Position numbers and translations under genes: made by a program. A stretch of DNA of 60,000 bases from Symsagittifera roscoffensis (Eukaryota; Xenacoelomorpha; Acoela; Convolutidae), in assembly GCF_963678635.1 (NCBI RefSeq), contig NC_087065.1, forward strand, positions 46,318,381-46,378,380. Reading direction: 5' to 3'. The notes under the pieces were generated by a model. That model had not been told where the DNA came from. It did no database searches and was given only the letters and a program-made list of their open reading frames with translations. Shown one piece after another: positions 12,506 through 23,100 of the stretch (position 1 is the stretch's first letter; every line of letters begins with the position of its first letter).

Positions 12506-15500
12506 ATGCTGAATATTAAGTTCTGGTTGTTTTGTGCAATTTTTCTAATATCCAAGGCTCAGATGGAAAATATAGAAAAAACCATTGTTCACTGGGGCTA
12601 TCTAAGCTGCCATCAAGAGATATTATCATCGAAATGTGGGATAAATGAGCAGAGAGCTACCGCACTGACTCATCTTTTCCTTTTTGCGTTCTTACTGACC
12701 CAAAGTGGGGATGTTGAAAAAAACCCTGGTCCTATTGAAACCATTGAAATAGTCTACGGCATCTGCTCAAAAAATTGTGCAAATCTTAAATTTGTTCATT
12801 TGAATTTTCAAAGTATTATTAGAAAACGGATGCAATTGAAAAAATTTCTTGATGATATGGGCGAAAATACAATTATTGGAATTTCCGAAACGTGGCTTAA
12901 AAAAGAATGTAGTGAAAACTTATGGAATCTCCACCCTAGAACGCATGCGATGTTCAGATATGATAGGCAATCAGCGGTAAAAAAGAAAGGCGGTGGCGTT
13001 TTGTTATATATACCAGTCAAATTGGCTCCGAAATTGAAGCCTGATTTAACTTATTTGACAAAGAAAAATATGAGACAGTGTGGGTTGAGTGCAAAACTAC
13101 ATTTAACATTTCCAGTAGAGAAAAAATGTTAGTTAATTTGTGTTATAATCCAAGCAGATCAAACTTTATTGATTTTTTGGAACAATTAACGCTTAACATA
13201 GATAATGCATTTTCAGTTTCTAATAAAGTTACGCTTCTGGGTGATTATAACATAAATTATCTGGATAGCAAAGAAAAAGAAAATTTAGATTCTATAATTA
13301 TTCCATATGGATTGAAGGTTTTTTGTCCAAACGATGAGACCAGAATTAGTTCCTCAACTAAAACTCGTATCGACTACATAATCAGTGACTATGAAACAAA
13401 CGGCATTGAATTTTGTTTTAATACACCTTATAAAACCGACCATTTTGCTTCATTTATTTTGACGGACATAAAATGCGGCAAAAGTTTACCGAGGATAATT
13501 TTGACTTTCAATAAGAAAAATTATCAGAAAAATGAATTTTGCAATACACTCTCCGCTCTTCCTTGGTATCTCTTATATCAGTGTACAGACGCACAAAACA
13601 TATTCTCGACGATATGATTTATTTAATTTCTAGTGGTCTTCAGCAACATGCTCCTATCGAAAAAAAATTTGTTCGTAATTTTAAACCAAAAAATGTGTTG
13701 AAAACGGAATGGTTCGATTCAGAATGTCAGCAATTGTTGTTTAAGAAACAGATTTCACTCAGATCATATCGCAGTCAAAGCACAAGCGATAATTGGTCAA
13801 AGTACCAATTTTTACGTAATCAAATGAGCCAATTGATAAGAAGTAAACAACTCGATCACTCAAAAAATTGTTTTTCACTTCTCAGCACTATCCAACAAAA
13901 ATGGAAATATATTAACCAAGTTAGAGGTACATGTTATGGCAACAATCGAATTACAGTTCTACGAAAATCCTTCAGTGAAATGATAACCCAAGACAAAAAA
14001 ATTGCCAATCATTAAAATTATATTTTTTCAAACTTAGGCGAATTTTTCGGCGCTAAAAAGCCTCAGAATTACAACAAATCTGCCTCTGAATCTGCACCTT
14101 TCCATTTTCAACACATTACAGTGAAACAATGCTTTGATATAGTTCGAAAAATCAATGTCAGAAAACCTCTCGGACCTTGTACCATACCTGCTTGGGCAAT
14201 CATTGACGGTCAATCAGTTATAGTTCCACATTTAACCTTTGTTATAAATACTTGCTTAGATGAGAACATTTTCCCGATCGAACTGAAAAAAGCACACGTA
14301 ACCCCTTTGTTTAAAAAAGATGACCCAATGGATGCAAAAAATTATCGGCCTATATCAATAACTTGTGCTTTTTCTAAAATTTTTGAAAAAATTTTACATG
14401 CCCAAATAACAGAACATCTTGACAAATTTCAAATAATGACACCATTTCAATTCGGATTTCGCAAAAACATTTCAACACAGGATGCTCTTGTTTATGTGAC
14501 AGAAAGTATTCGAAATCAAATAGATTCAAAAAAAATCATACATGCAGCTTTATTAGATCTGTCCAAGGCTTTTGATTCACTTCGCATGAAGTTTTAATTG
14601 GAAAAATGCTTTCTCTCGGTTTTTCAAATGGAGCAAATGCTTTAATTGCTAGCTTCCTAGAAAAACGTATTCAAAGAGTAAACTTCAATGGAACCTTTTC
14701 AGACTGGATTGAAATCAAACGAGGTGTCCCACAGGGAACGGTACTTGGTCCGTTGTTGTTCAATTTATATGTTAATGACATACAAGAGCGATTAAATGAA
14801 GGTTGTACTTTAGTTCATTATGCTGACGACTGTATTGTTTTTTCCTCTTCTATAATTTCTGAGGATGCTTTGAGTCGATTGCAAAAATCACTCAATAATC
14901 TAACGGAATTTTTTGCAGAGAACCAATTGAATCTGAATATATGTAAATCGGAATTTATAACATTTTGTCAAAAAAATGATAGCAAAAATGTAGATACTGA
15001 TACAATAGTAATTAATGGGCATTATGTAGCCAAAAAATCCGAATGCAAATATTTAGGCCTTATTCTTGATTCAAGTTTATCTTTTCATGCTCAAATCAAA
15101 ACAATTCTCCAAAAATGGCACAAGGAATTAAAACTATAGATACAATTGGACAACAACTGCCGACATTATCATTAGTTGCCTTGCTTCATTGTCTTGTTTT
15201 ATCACATTTAGATTATTCAGAAATATTTTTACAACAAATTAATGCTATTTTGATGCTATCTCTAGAGAAACAGTTGAACTGGGCGTTAAAAAGAACATAT
15301 TTCAGATCGAAATTTAAATCTTCTTCCCTTCTTCGCATTAGCAAATCGTTAATTGGAATCGAGAAAAGAATTGAGTTAAAGTGTATAACATGCCTATACC
15401 AATTTCTTACAAACAAAAAGAAGACTTTTCAAAATACATTGAGACTACCGACTGCCAATTATAGGCTCAATAAAAGAACGAAACAAATTATTTTCGACAA

Positions 15501-15702
15501 ACACTGTTCAACCGCTTCTCTACAAAAATCATTTTTTCATTTGACTTCTAAAAAATGGAATTCACTGCCCATAATTTTGCGCAATTTAGAAAAACAGAGA
15601 ACAGGATTCAAGAAAAAATTGAAAGAATTTTACGTGAGTGAATTGAGAAACAATCCAATATGTACAAATACAAAAACGTGGCGTGATTTCCGTTTTCGCT
15701 AG
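12506..15702 (+). pseudogene. LINE ORF2: 2A leader, APE endonuclease, reverse transcriptase (broken)
   Basis: The ORF starts with an ATG 56 bases after ORF1 ends. A hydrophobic N-terminus (MLNIKFWLFCAIFLISKAQ) is followed by a 2A-like motif at residues 69-76. The APE domain then shows ISETWL (about 12880), KKGGGVLLYIP (12983-13015), GDYNIN (about 13240), RIDYII (about 13365) and TDHFA (about 13437). The reverse transcriptase shows NYRPIS (about 14340), FQFGFR (14448-14465), DLSKAFD (14558-14578), GVPQGTVLGPLLFNLY and the catalytic YADD at 14819-14830. The coding frame changes near 13060-13080, 13560-13620, 14590-14606 and 15115, with at least one stop between 14013 and 14120. This copy cannot make a full protein. 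Family: APE-type non-LTR, CR1/L2-like. Confidence 0.85.
12710..12733 (+). other. 2A-like ribosome-skipping motif (DVEKNPGP)
   Basis: The codons read Asp-Val-Glu-Lys-Asn-Pro-Gly-Pro, a full match to the D(V/I)ExNPGP consensus that makes the ribosome skip the last Gly-Pro bond. It is preceded by a hydrophobic stretch and LLTQSG, as is usual for 2A. Its place upstream of the APE domain matches 2A-bearing LINEs reported in other invertebrates. Skipping would split off a 75-residue N-terminal peptide from the endonuclease-RT protein. Confidence 0.9.
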
Positions 15703-15924
15703 TTCTAAATGTTTTAATTCAGTTTAATTTTCCAGACATTGTTTGAAAAAGAATCTGTATATACTCGGTATATACGCTGTATGTTTGGACTATAAAAAAG
15801 TGTTTGTAAAGTTTTGATACCAGCTCGTTCTTAATTCTTAAAACTGATATTTTTTTAGTATCCGTAACTTCATATATTTCTTCATATATTTTAATCAACC
15901 AATTTCTGAACTGTAACCGAACTT

Positions 15925-16098
15925 GTTTTGTTTTGTTTTGTTTTGTTTATTGCTTGTTTTCTGATGTTGTGTTTTTGTTTGATGTAACCAATGAATTTTA
16001 ACCAACTTTATTATTTACACTTTGCTATACTGATGCCTCGGCTTTTTACTGTATAGTAATTCAGGTGTTCTTTCTTCTTCTTCTTCTTCTTCTTCTTT
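15925..16098 (+). repeat. LINE 3' region with (TTTTG)n and (TTC)n tracts
   Basis: TTTTG is repeated about four to five times at 15925-15948, and TTC about nine times at 16070-16098. The latter probably marks the 3' terminus of the LINE, since CR1/L2-type elements end in short tandem repeats rather than poly(A). Confidence 0.6.
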
Positions 16099-16192
16099 AT
16101 CTCTATGAAACTTTTGTTTCGTGGTAAAACTTTGTGTTCAGATGAACCAAAGTGTGACAAGAGATCTCTTTTTTAGCAGTAATAACTAACAA

Positions 16193-18445
16193 GACTTCTC
16201 GTATCAGGGCGAAGCCTTGAATGTTCCGACTGCCTTTTAAGGATTTTGGAGCAGTAATAATTTTAAAAATTAAATGAAATAAAGCAAAATGAAATTCTTT
16301 TTTTTCTAAAATTTGACATTTTTTTAAAAAAAAGTCATCCCCCCATACGCCATATAAAATACAAAAGTGATAAAAATTGCTCTTAGTAACAGATCATTTA
16401 TGGAGAATAAGTTTATTTCAACCAATTTGGAACGATTTCTAGAACGGATTAAATCTCCGCTTACGCGTTAAAAGCGCGAAATATATCGCGCGTTAATTGT
16501 CACAAATTGGCTAAAATGCCAATCTTTAAACCCCCGTAACTTTACAAAAAATATATCACAGGTAACATATCTTTACAAATTTCAAATCAAGGCAACAAAA
16601 GCTTTCGATTCATGTAAAAAAAAATCCGAAAGTCGGAACAATTAGACAAGGTTTTTCCGCAAATGCAGTTCATCTGTGACAATTTTGTTACTTCAGAGTT
16701 GATTTTCTTAGATAAGAAAAACTTGGTAGTTGTTTCGACTTTCGATACGAAATTAACGGAATGTTTGTACTCGGGGTGGGTTTTTTCTTCTTCAGACAAG
16801 TTCACAACGAGGTCAAACTGTGCCTTCTCTGCATTGTATGCGGAAGAATATGCTGTTTTGGAATATGCTGTTTTGAATATGCTCTTCTATGCTGTTTTGG
16901 ATTTCACAAACAAACACCTAAATCATTGAATCGTTCAAAATTGCTAGAAAAATAGGCGAATGTGCGGAATCCGCAACTGTATTTGCGGAATCCAGAACAA
17001 CTTGTGGAATCCACAAACAAATGATAAAACATTTTTATCATTAAATTGAGCTGTTGCGGAATCCGCAACTGTATGTGGAAGCCGCAAATTGAAAGTGAAA
17101 TCCGCAAATTGTAGGTAGAATCCGCATTTTGTTTGCGGATTCCCTTTACATATATTTATACGTGTAGTGGCCTTTAAAATTAGATCTTTTAAATACATGA
17201 TTTGATTTCATTAGAATAAAAATTTACTAGAATCGAAATTTACTAGAATAGATCAGTGTTTGGGATTAGTGGAACCCCAAATACTGACCAGTATTTGGGA
17301 TCAATGAAATCCCAAATACTGAACTAATTTGACGATTTGCTATGCGTCGGGTTTCTAATCACTCTTAACCTAATGACTCCAAATAATGGATATATTCAAT
17401 ATTTAATCCACATTGTTCCAGTTTTTAGGATTCCATCAATCACAAATATTGACCAGTATTTGGGATCGATGGAATCCCAAATACTGAACTAATTCGACAA
17501 TTTGCTATGCGATACTTTGCTTCCAAAATCAGTATTTAGAATCGACGCAATACCAAATACTGACCTAATTTGTCGATATGCTGTGTTCCGTACACTCTCT
17601 TTTCAATGACTCCAAATATTGCTAGTGATAAGAATTCCAGCACAGCTTTTAATTGTTCATATGCAAGTTCAGTATTGAACAAAAATCGGAATCCACTTAC
17701 AGTTTGCGGAATCCACTTACATTTGCGGATTCCGCTATCATTTTGCGGAATCCACTTACAGTTGTGGAATCCAGAACAACTAGCTATACTTGCTTGTTGC
17801 GAATCCGCCACAAAACAAATGTGCCGACAAAATTTACGTTTCAGGTATATGTATGCGAAATCCACCGAAATTGTTTTTGTCCACTTATTTTTTGGAACAT
17901 ATTTTAAGACTTGTCTCTGGAATCCAGAAACATGCAGACACAAAATTGTGCTCCTATCCAGTGCACAGTTTGGCCTCGTAATGTTTCGACTTTTTAACTA
18001 GCTATTCGTGACGGAATGTTTTGCTATCATTCAAAAGGTGTTGTTGTCCTAAGCCTAAATTTGAAACGATATTTCATCTGTGATCATTTTTCGTAAAGTT
18101 ATGGGGGTTTAAAGATTGCCATTTTGGCCAATTTGGGACAATTAACGCGCGATATATTTCGCGCTATTAACGCGTAAGCGGAGATTTAATCCGTCTTAGA
18201 ACTCGTTCCAAATTAGTTGAAACAAGCTTATTTGCCTTAATTAATTTGTGACAAGGAGCGAAATCTATTCTTTTGTAGTTTATATGGCGCGTGGGTGGAT
18301 GATTTTCATAGAAAAAATTTGGAATTAAAAAAAAACTCATTTTTATTACAATTAGTTTGTTGATGATATTTATGTTATTACTGCTTCATAAACCTTAAAA
18401 GGCAGTCGGAACATTCAGGGCTTCGCCCTGATACGAGCAGTCTTG
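16193..18445. mobile_element. Element with inverted R1 arms and GGAATCC-rich core
   Basis: The left arm (16193-16640) and right arm (18040-18445) are reverse complements of each other. The left begins CAAGACTTCTCGTATCAGGG and the right ends CCTGATACGAGCAGTCTTG. Both contain the GATTAAATCTCCGC and ATATATCGCGCG blocks. The core (about 16750-18000) is full of GCGGAATCC-type motifs, with two exact TGCGGAATCCGCA palindromes at 16963 and 17055. The same core is found without these arms at 48280-49380. No transposase ORF is visible. It is either one composite element or two inverted R1 copies around a separate core element. Confidence 0.65.
17265..17570. repeat. CCAAATACTGACCAGTATTTGG palindromic repeats
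   Basis: An inverted repeat with 11-bp arms (CCCAAATACTG and CAGTATTTGGG separated by AC) lies near 17275-17300. Single or partial copies of either arm recur near 17315, 17435-17490 and 17535-17570, with ATCCCAAATACTGAACTAATT shared between repeats. They sit in the core of the surrounding element. Confidence 0.6.
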
Positions 18446-18904
18446 TTGTGTTTGCGGACAAAACGCAAGCAAAAAAGACAAATAATATTTTCACATTCTG
18501 TTCATAGGAAAACAGCAGTATTTCAGTTTGCTGCATGGCAAATTTCTACCAAAGGGAGGTCAATGATTTTCTGTATGTATGGAGCTAATTGGAATTGCAG
18601 CAGAAGGCATTTTTTGTAAACTGCATGATTGGAGTTATAGGTTAACCGAAGTTGTGTGCACTTTTTTTTTCAAAATTGCGTCCAAAATGCTTGATTTCTT
18701 TGCGCATTATCTTCATCCATTGCGCAGAATATTGAATGCCTTGCGCACTGCGTGTAGTATTACCTATAAATTGATGCAATGAGCTGACAATTTTTTCAAA
18801 GTTGTGTATAGATAATACACAAATAGCGATCAGCCACGACCCAAACTGTTACGGCTAAAATTGAGTATTGATCGCCCAAAAATCAGAGCTATACGGGAAT
18901 AAAC

Positions 18905-19720
18905 TCGACAAGACTGCTCATATATCAGAACAAAGCCCTGAATGTTCCGACGTTCCTTCATTTATATCGAATAGTTTTTGGGAAAGGAGAATATTGAAAA
19001 CCCAGGCATTTTAAGTAATATCAATGTGTAAAATTTTTAGTCGTACGAATTTATTACGACCAATTAGCTAGCCTCAGTTCAATTTGGAACGATTTTGTTG
19101 TAATAATAATTTGCGTTACGCTCTCAGCGTTATGAATAAACTCATCAAACCGCGCATAATTTAGTCCAGAACATGGCAAATTTGGAAATTTTCAAACCCC
19201 CAGAACTTTACAAAAAAAATCGGAGGTAAAATATCTTTTTATATTTGAACTCAGGAAGTCGATAACTTCAATGGGGTATAAAAAGTTTTTGTTGGATACT
19301 ATTATTTTGATTGGTGAAAAATGACTGCAGAAAATTAAGAAACTGAGGTTGCAACTTCTAAAATACTTTTTTTTCTCAGGTTCTCTTCTCTGTTCGTAGA
19401 TTGCACGGCTTATCAAATCTGCTTATTAGATCTGCTTTTTTTCCCGAAAACTGTTTGTCATACAGTTTTCATAAATGACAAATTTTTAGTCATACAATTT
19501 CCATTTATGACAAACTTTTAGTCATACAATTTCCATATATGGAAAAATGGTTATCATAGAGTTTTCATACCATTTTCTGTACGTATGGCATTGTATGGAA
19601 TTGTATGACAAGAAGTTTTTCATAAATGAAAACTTTATGATTAGAAGTTTTGGTCAACCCGGGTGAATAAAAAAACCATACCGAGCATAAATATTCCGTT
19701 TCTTCGAAAGTCGGAACAAA
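18905..19720 (+). repeat. Dispersed repeat R1 copy
   Basis: It opens with CAAGACTGCTCATATATCAG (18909) and a GTTCCGAC landmark. It closes with TATTCCGTTTCTTCGAAAGT near 19697, matching the other R1 copies. The middle is diverged and carries the 32-bp tandem repeat listed separately. Confidence 0.6.
19457..19552. repeat. Three tandem 32-bp units
   Basis: Units starting at 19457, 19489 and 19521 each begin GTCATACA and continue TTTCCAT..ATGACAAA. They lie inside the R1 copy and contain the palindromic CCATATATGG. Confidence 0.65.
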
Positions 19721-19818
19721 AATAAACTGATGTATGGTCTCAAAGTAAATGGATTCATATAAAAAAGTTACAAAAATACTTCAATATAAATTGATTTGAA
19801 ATTACAAAAGTCACGAAA

Positions 19819-19824
19819 TTTAAT
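19819..19824 (-). promoter_or_regulatory. Candidate poly(A) signal (ATTAAA) of the phosphatase gene
   Basis: On the minus strand ATTAAA lies about 225 bases after the stop codon at 20048. No AATAAA was noticed nearer. This is only a candidate. Confidence 0.25.
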
Positions 19825-20047
19825 CATTATTTGAAATTACATCAGTAAAATTATGAACAATTGGATAAAAGAGATAAAATTAGCTTTGAATTAGTTGCAG
19901 ATTTTTAAATGATGATCGAAGGCACGGCAATCAATGCAACTTCTCACTCGGGAGTTGGCTTGTCGTGTCGGATTCGGATGTGATTCGGCAGCCAATCAGA
20001 CAGCGACGCGAGACTTGATGATGTAAGAACGTGTTGCAACTTTAGAT

Positions 20048-20134
20048 TTAACATCTGCTGCTGTTATAGTAGTCGTACCCGTCTGATATTCGGAAGTAGT
20101 CTAAAGCGGTCTGGTAGATGAATTCGTATTGGTC
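20048..20134 (-). CDS. Lar-like: Phosphatase last exon: D2 C-terminal helix and stop
   Basis: An 87-nt terminal exon, too short to stand out as an ORF. After acceptor TTTTAG it encodes [19 protein letters not shown] and a short Tyr/Ser-rich tail, ending TAA at 20048-20050. It completes [10 protein letters not shown], the Q-loop and final helix found at the end of all LAR-type D2 domains. Confidence 0.92.
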   Translation of the reverse strand, partial: DQYEFIYQTALDYFRISDGYDYYNSSRC

Positions 20135-23100
20135 CTAAAATCATTGGAAGTTATTAACAAGGATTGACGTCCATGATTAAACAACATTAACTCAGAACTC
20201 ATAGATCAAATTAAGTATTGCAAAAAACTGTCAAAATTGTCAAAGGGAGCATCTAAAAGCCTTACATAATTTGTGCAAGATTTTAAGCGAACCTCAGCCA
20301 GTTTTTGACTTTTGGATATTTTAACGCAATATTTTTCTACAAAAATAGAAAATTTTTGATTTAAAATTTTTTTTGAATTCGCTCATTTTTTTGCGGTGGA
20401 AAATGACCTGAATTCGAAGAGTCCTCAATAGAGCACGTTTATTAATTCGAAATGAACGAAGTGTTTTTTTTTCAGTGTTTTTTATTGTAGTGTTTTTTTT
20501 AAGTTATTGACGCTCAAATTTAAAGTTTTACAGCGTGAATATTGACTTAGCGTGATGTGCACTTTTTCTCCGAAACTCGAAAGTTGAAAATTGATTTTTC
20601 ATTTCCTAGAGCTCATTGACACTTTTGCAACTGTATGTTGGCTATACTAAGAAAACCTAGATCTTGTTAATTATTAATTCATTTATTTGATAAAAACTTT
20701 TAACTAGTCATTTTTTGTCAAAGGGAGGTGGTAATTCGTTACAGGGTTCAAACCTCACAAGCCTAATGATTGAATTAGTCCTTCATATGGGAAGAAATTC
20801 ATTAGTAGGTACCATAGGGGAGGGGGTACCATTGGGTTCGCAACATCCGAAAATGCTTTGTTCACCTCGGTTTGGACCATGGCAGGTCTTTGTGTTCGTA
20901 ATAGCTTCACTGTTTGAAACACGTCAACAATCGCTTCGTTTTCCATTCGATCAAGCACCATCTTCAGGGCGATATACACTCCACTCCTCGCTGACCCTGA
21001 ACTGCAGTGCACAACGACGGGACTGATCGGCAAGCCGAGGCTTGATTTAGCCTCCTCTACGTAGCGGATGAATTCGACGAATGCTTGGTTCTGTTTTGGG
21101 ACACCTGAGCAAAAACTCTAATTACAAGACGACAGGTGACTTTGGCTTAAATTTGAAAAAATTAAACAGTTTTTGCTTGATATAGCTCGGAAATAAAGCA
21201 CCAGTGTTCAGATTATTCCAATCAAAATTAAATTTTAAGCTGTGAGAAGAAAATTTCAATTATATCACGAATGGTTGTCGGGTTTTTCATTATAACTATA
21301 ATTCTATTCCTTTTAAATGACATTTCACGAGCACAGGATGCTTATGTTTACCTTGTTCGGGCCAGTCGAAGTGAAACTGCCGAATTCGTCTCGTGAGTCC
21401 CTCGCGGGCGTCGCAGAGTCTGAATTCCCGAATTACGAACTGAGCCATGGCGTACTCCTGGACGGGCTCAACGAGTAAGTAGTTATGCCTTTCGGCGTTG
21501 TTCGGTTTGGGCCAGTACTGGAAGCACTTTTCCCGTCCGAGCTCTTTCAGTTTGGTCAGCATGACAATGACGCCGACATTCTGCTCCCACACCATACGCC
21601 AGAAGTCAAACACTGTCGTCTCGAGGGGTCCTTGTGTCGCAATGTAAGCACCTTTCTGGTAATAGCTCTGCAACAAAAAATGAGCAGGATTTTGAAAAAG
21701 TTTGTAGAAATCATTTGTTAAAACAAATCGGGTTTCTTCAACAACCCCCCTCCATTTCCCTCAATTTTAGTGTCACAGAGTGATATTTAAAGAGAACCGG
21801 TAAATCAGTCAGACAAAAACGAGCGTGATATAGTTTTCTTCAACCAAGATATTTCGAATAATTATTTCTTTTTGGAAACATTTTTTTTACTTTCAAATTA
21901 TAGTTTATATAAGAGATGTCTGAGTTTTTTTTTGGGTCGTCTTACGTCGATGTAGCTGGCGTTGATGTAGTCTGACCCCGCTTGACCTCTGAGGGGTTCC
22001 AATTTCACCCGCGTCGAATCAACTGAAACCAAAAGCAAATTCAATACGCCTTTCTCATTTTGATTTGTGCGTATATTTTGCGGTTTCAAAATTTCAGGTT
22101 TTATATCAATTTCTGAATGGACATTTCAATGAAGAGTTTCCAATTATGTTTAATACAGAATAAATGAAACTTACATGGTTTGATGTTGGCCAGTCTGTTT
22201 TTGGCCATGTTCTCGGGGAGCATGGCGGCCGAGAACTTGGCCGGGCTGTGAGTGACGTGGGAGAGTCGCTCGAACTCCGCCTCCAGCCCCGTCCGGTTGT
22301 CCCCCAGCACGCTCCCACTGCTCCTCAGTTGAGCCACTCTCTCTTCCATCTCGTACTTCTGGAACTCCGTCAGACCTACAGAGAAGATTTTACAGGGTGA
22401 GTTTTTTTTAAAAAAAACTTATATAATTTGAAAAGGTTAATTTCATTATCTTCAATAAAGTTCCGAGACTCTAATTCAATAGGTAAAACTGAACAAGTTA
22501 CATAACTGGGGGTGTTATATGTTTAAGCGTATCCGTATGCGAATGGCCTTTTTACTTGTTTGTATGGCCTCGTGTATGGTTATTTCTCAGAATATCTTCT
22601 ACAGTCTACAAAGAAATCAAATTCAAATTGGCTAGATACAAAAGCTTTTGTACAATTTTCTACCACGATGGAGCACTGCATGTATGGCTACTGCACCTGT
22701 TTGTATGGCTTCCAGTATGGCATCGTATATGAATATGTACTGGTCCTCTGTCTGCACCATGTACTGTCTCTGGGCCCTGAGACAGGTCACGTGACCATAG
22801 ATGTCCACCTGGTCTTCATTCTGCATCTTCTCCATCTGTGCGTCAATCACAATGAAACAACCAGTGCGACCAACTCCTACACACAAACACAAACACACAA
22901 TTGCTCATATTATTCAGCTGATGAATTAAGTTTTTTTTTCAGCTATTCAAAAAATACAAAATACCATAGAATTGAATATCTTTTGAACGTGGGTTTTGCT
23001 TTTTTAAATCCAAATATTCAAAGCGGAAAAAACTATGGTACTCAAAATTTTCGAAAACAGATATGATTGTCTTTGGCTCTGAAAATCTACACGAGTACTA

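Larger units (their letters stand above)
11700..16100 (+). mobile_element. Degenerate CR1/L2-like non-LTR retrotransposon with 2A
   Basis: The order is ORF1 (SGNH esterase type), then ORF2 (2A-like leader, APE endonuclease, reverse transcriptase), then a T-rich 3' region ending in a (TTC)n tract at about 16070-16098. An esterase ORF1 with an APE-RT ORF2 is the known layout of CR1-like LINEs. Several frameshifts and stops make this copy inactive. The 5' limit is not visible and is set just before the first ORF1 similarity. A R1 copy ends at about 10930 and another starts at 16193, so the LINE may have landed in R1-rich DNA. Confidence 0.8.

Noticed and set aside
17536-17943. 135-codon minus-strand ORF with repeated GF/WIPQ peptides
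   Set aside because: The pattern is the translation of GCGGAATCC repeats inside a mobile-element core.
20755-20865. Reading-through of the D2 exon to a stop at 20755
   Set aside because: A donor GAG|GTGAAC at 20866 and the matching last exon at 20048-20134 restore the conserved [10 protein letters not shown] sequence; the readthrough has no family similarity.
22560-23066. 168-codon plus-strand ORF
   Set aside because: It lies antisense to the D1 exon 22697-22876 and runs into intron; the minus-strand frame carries the PTP motifs.
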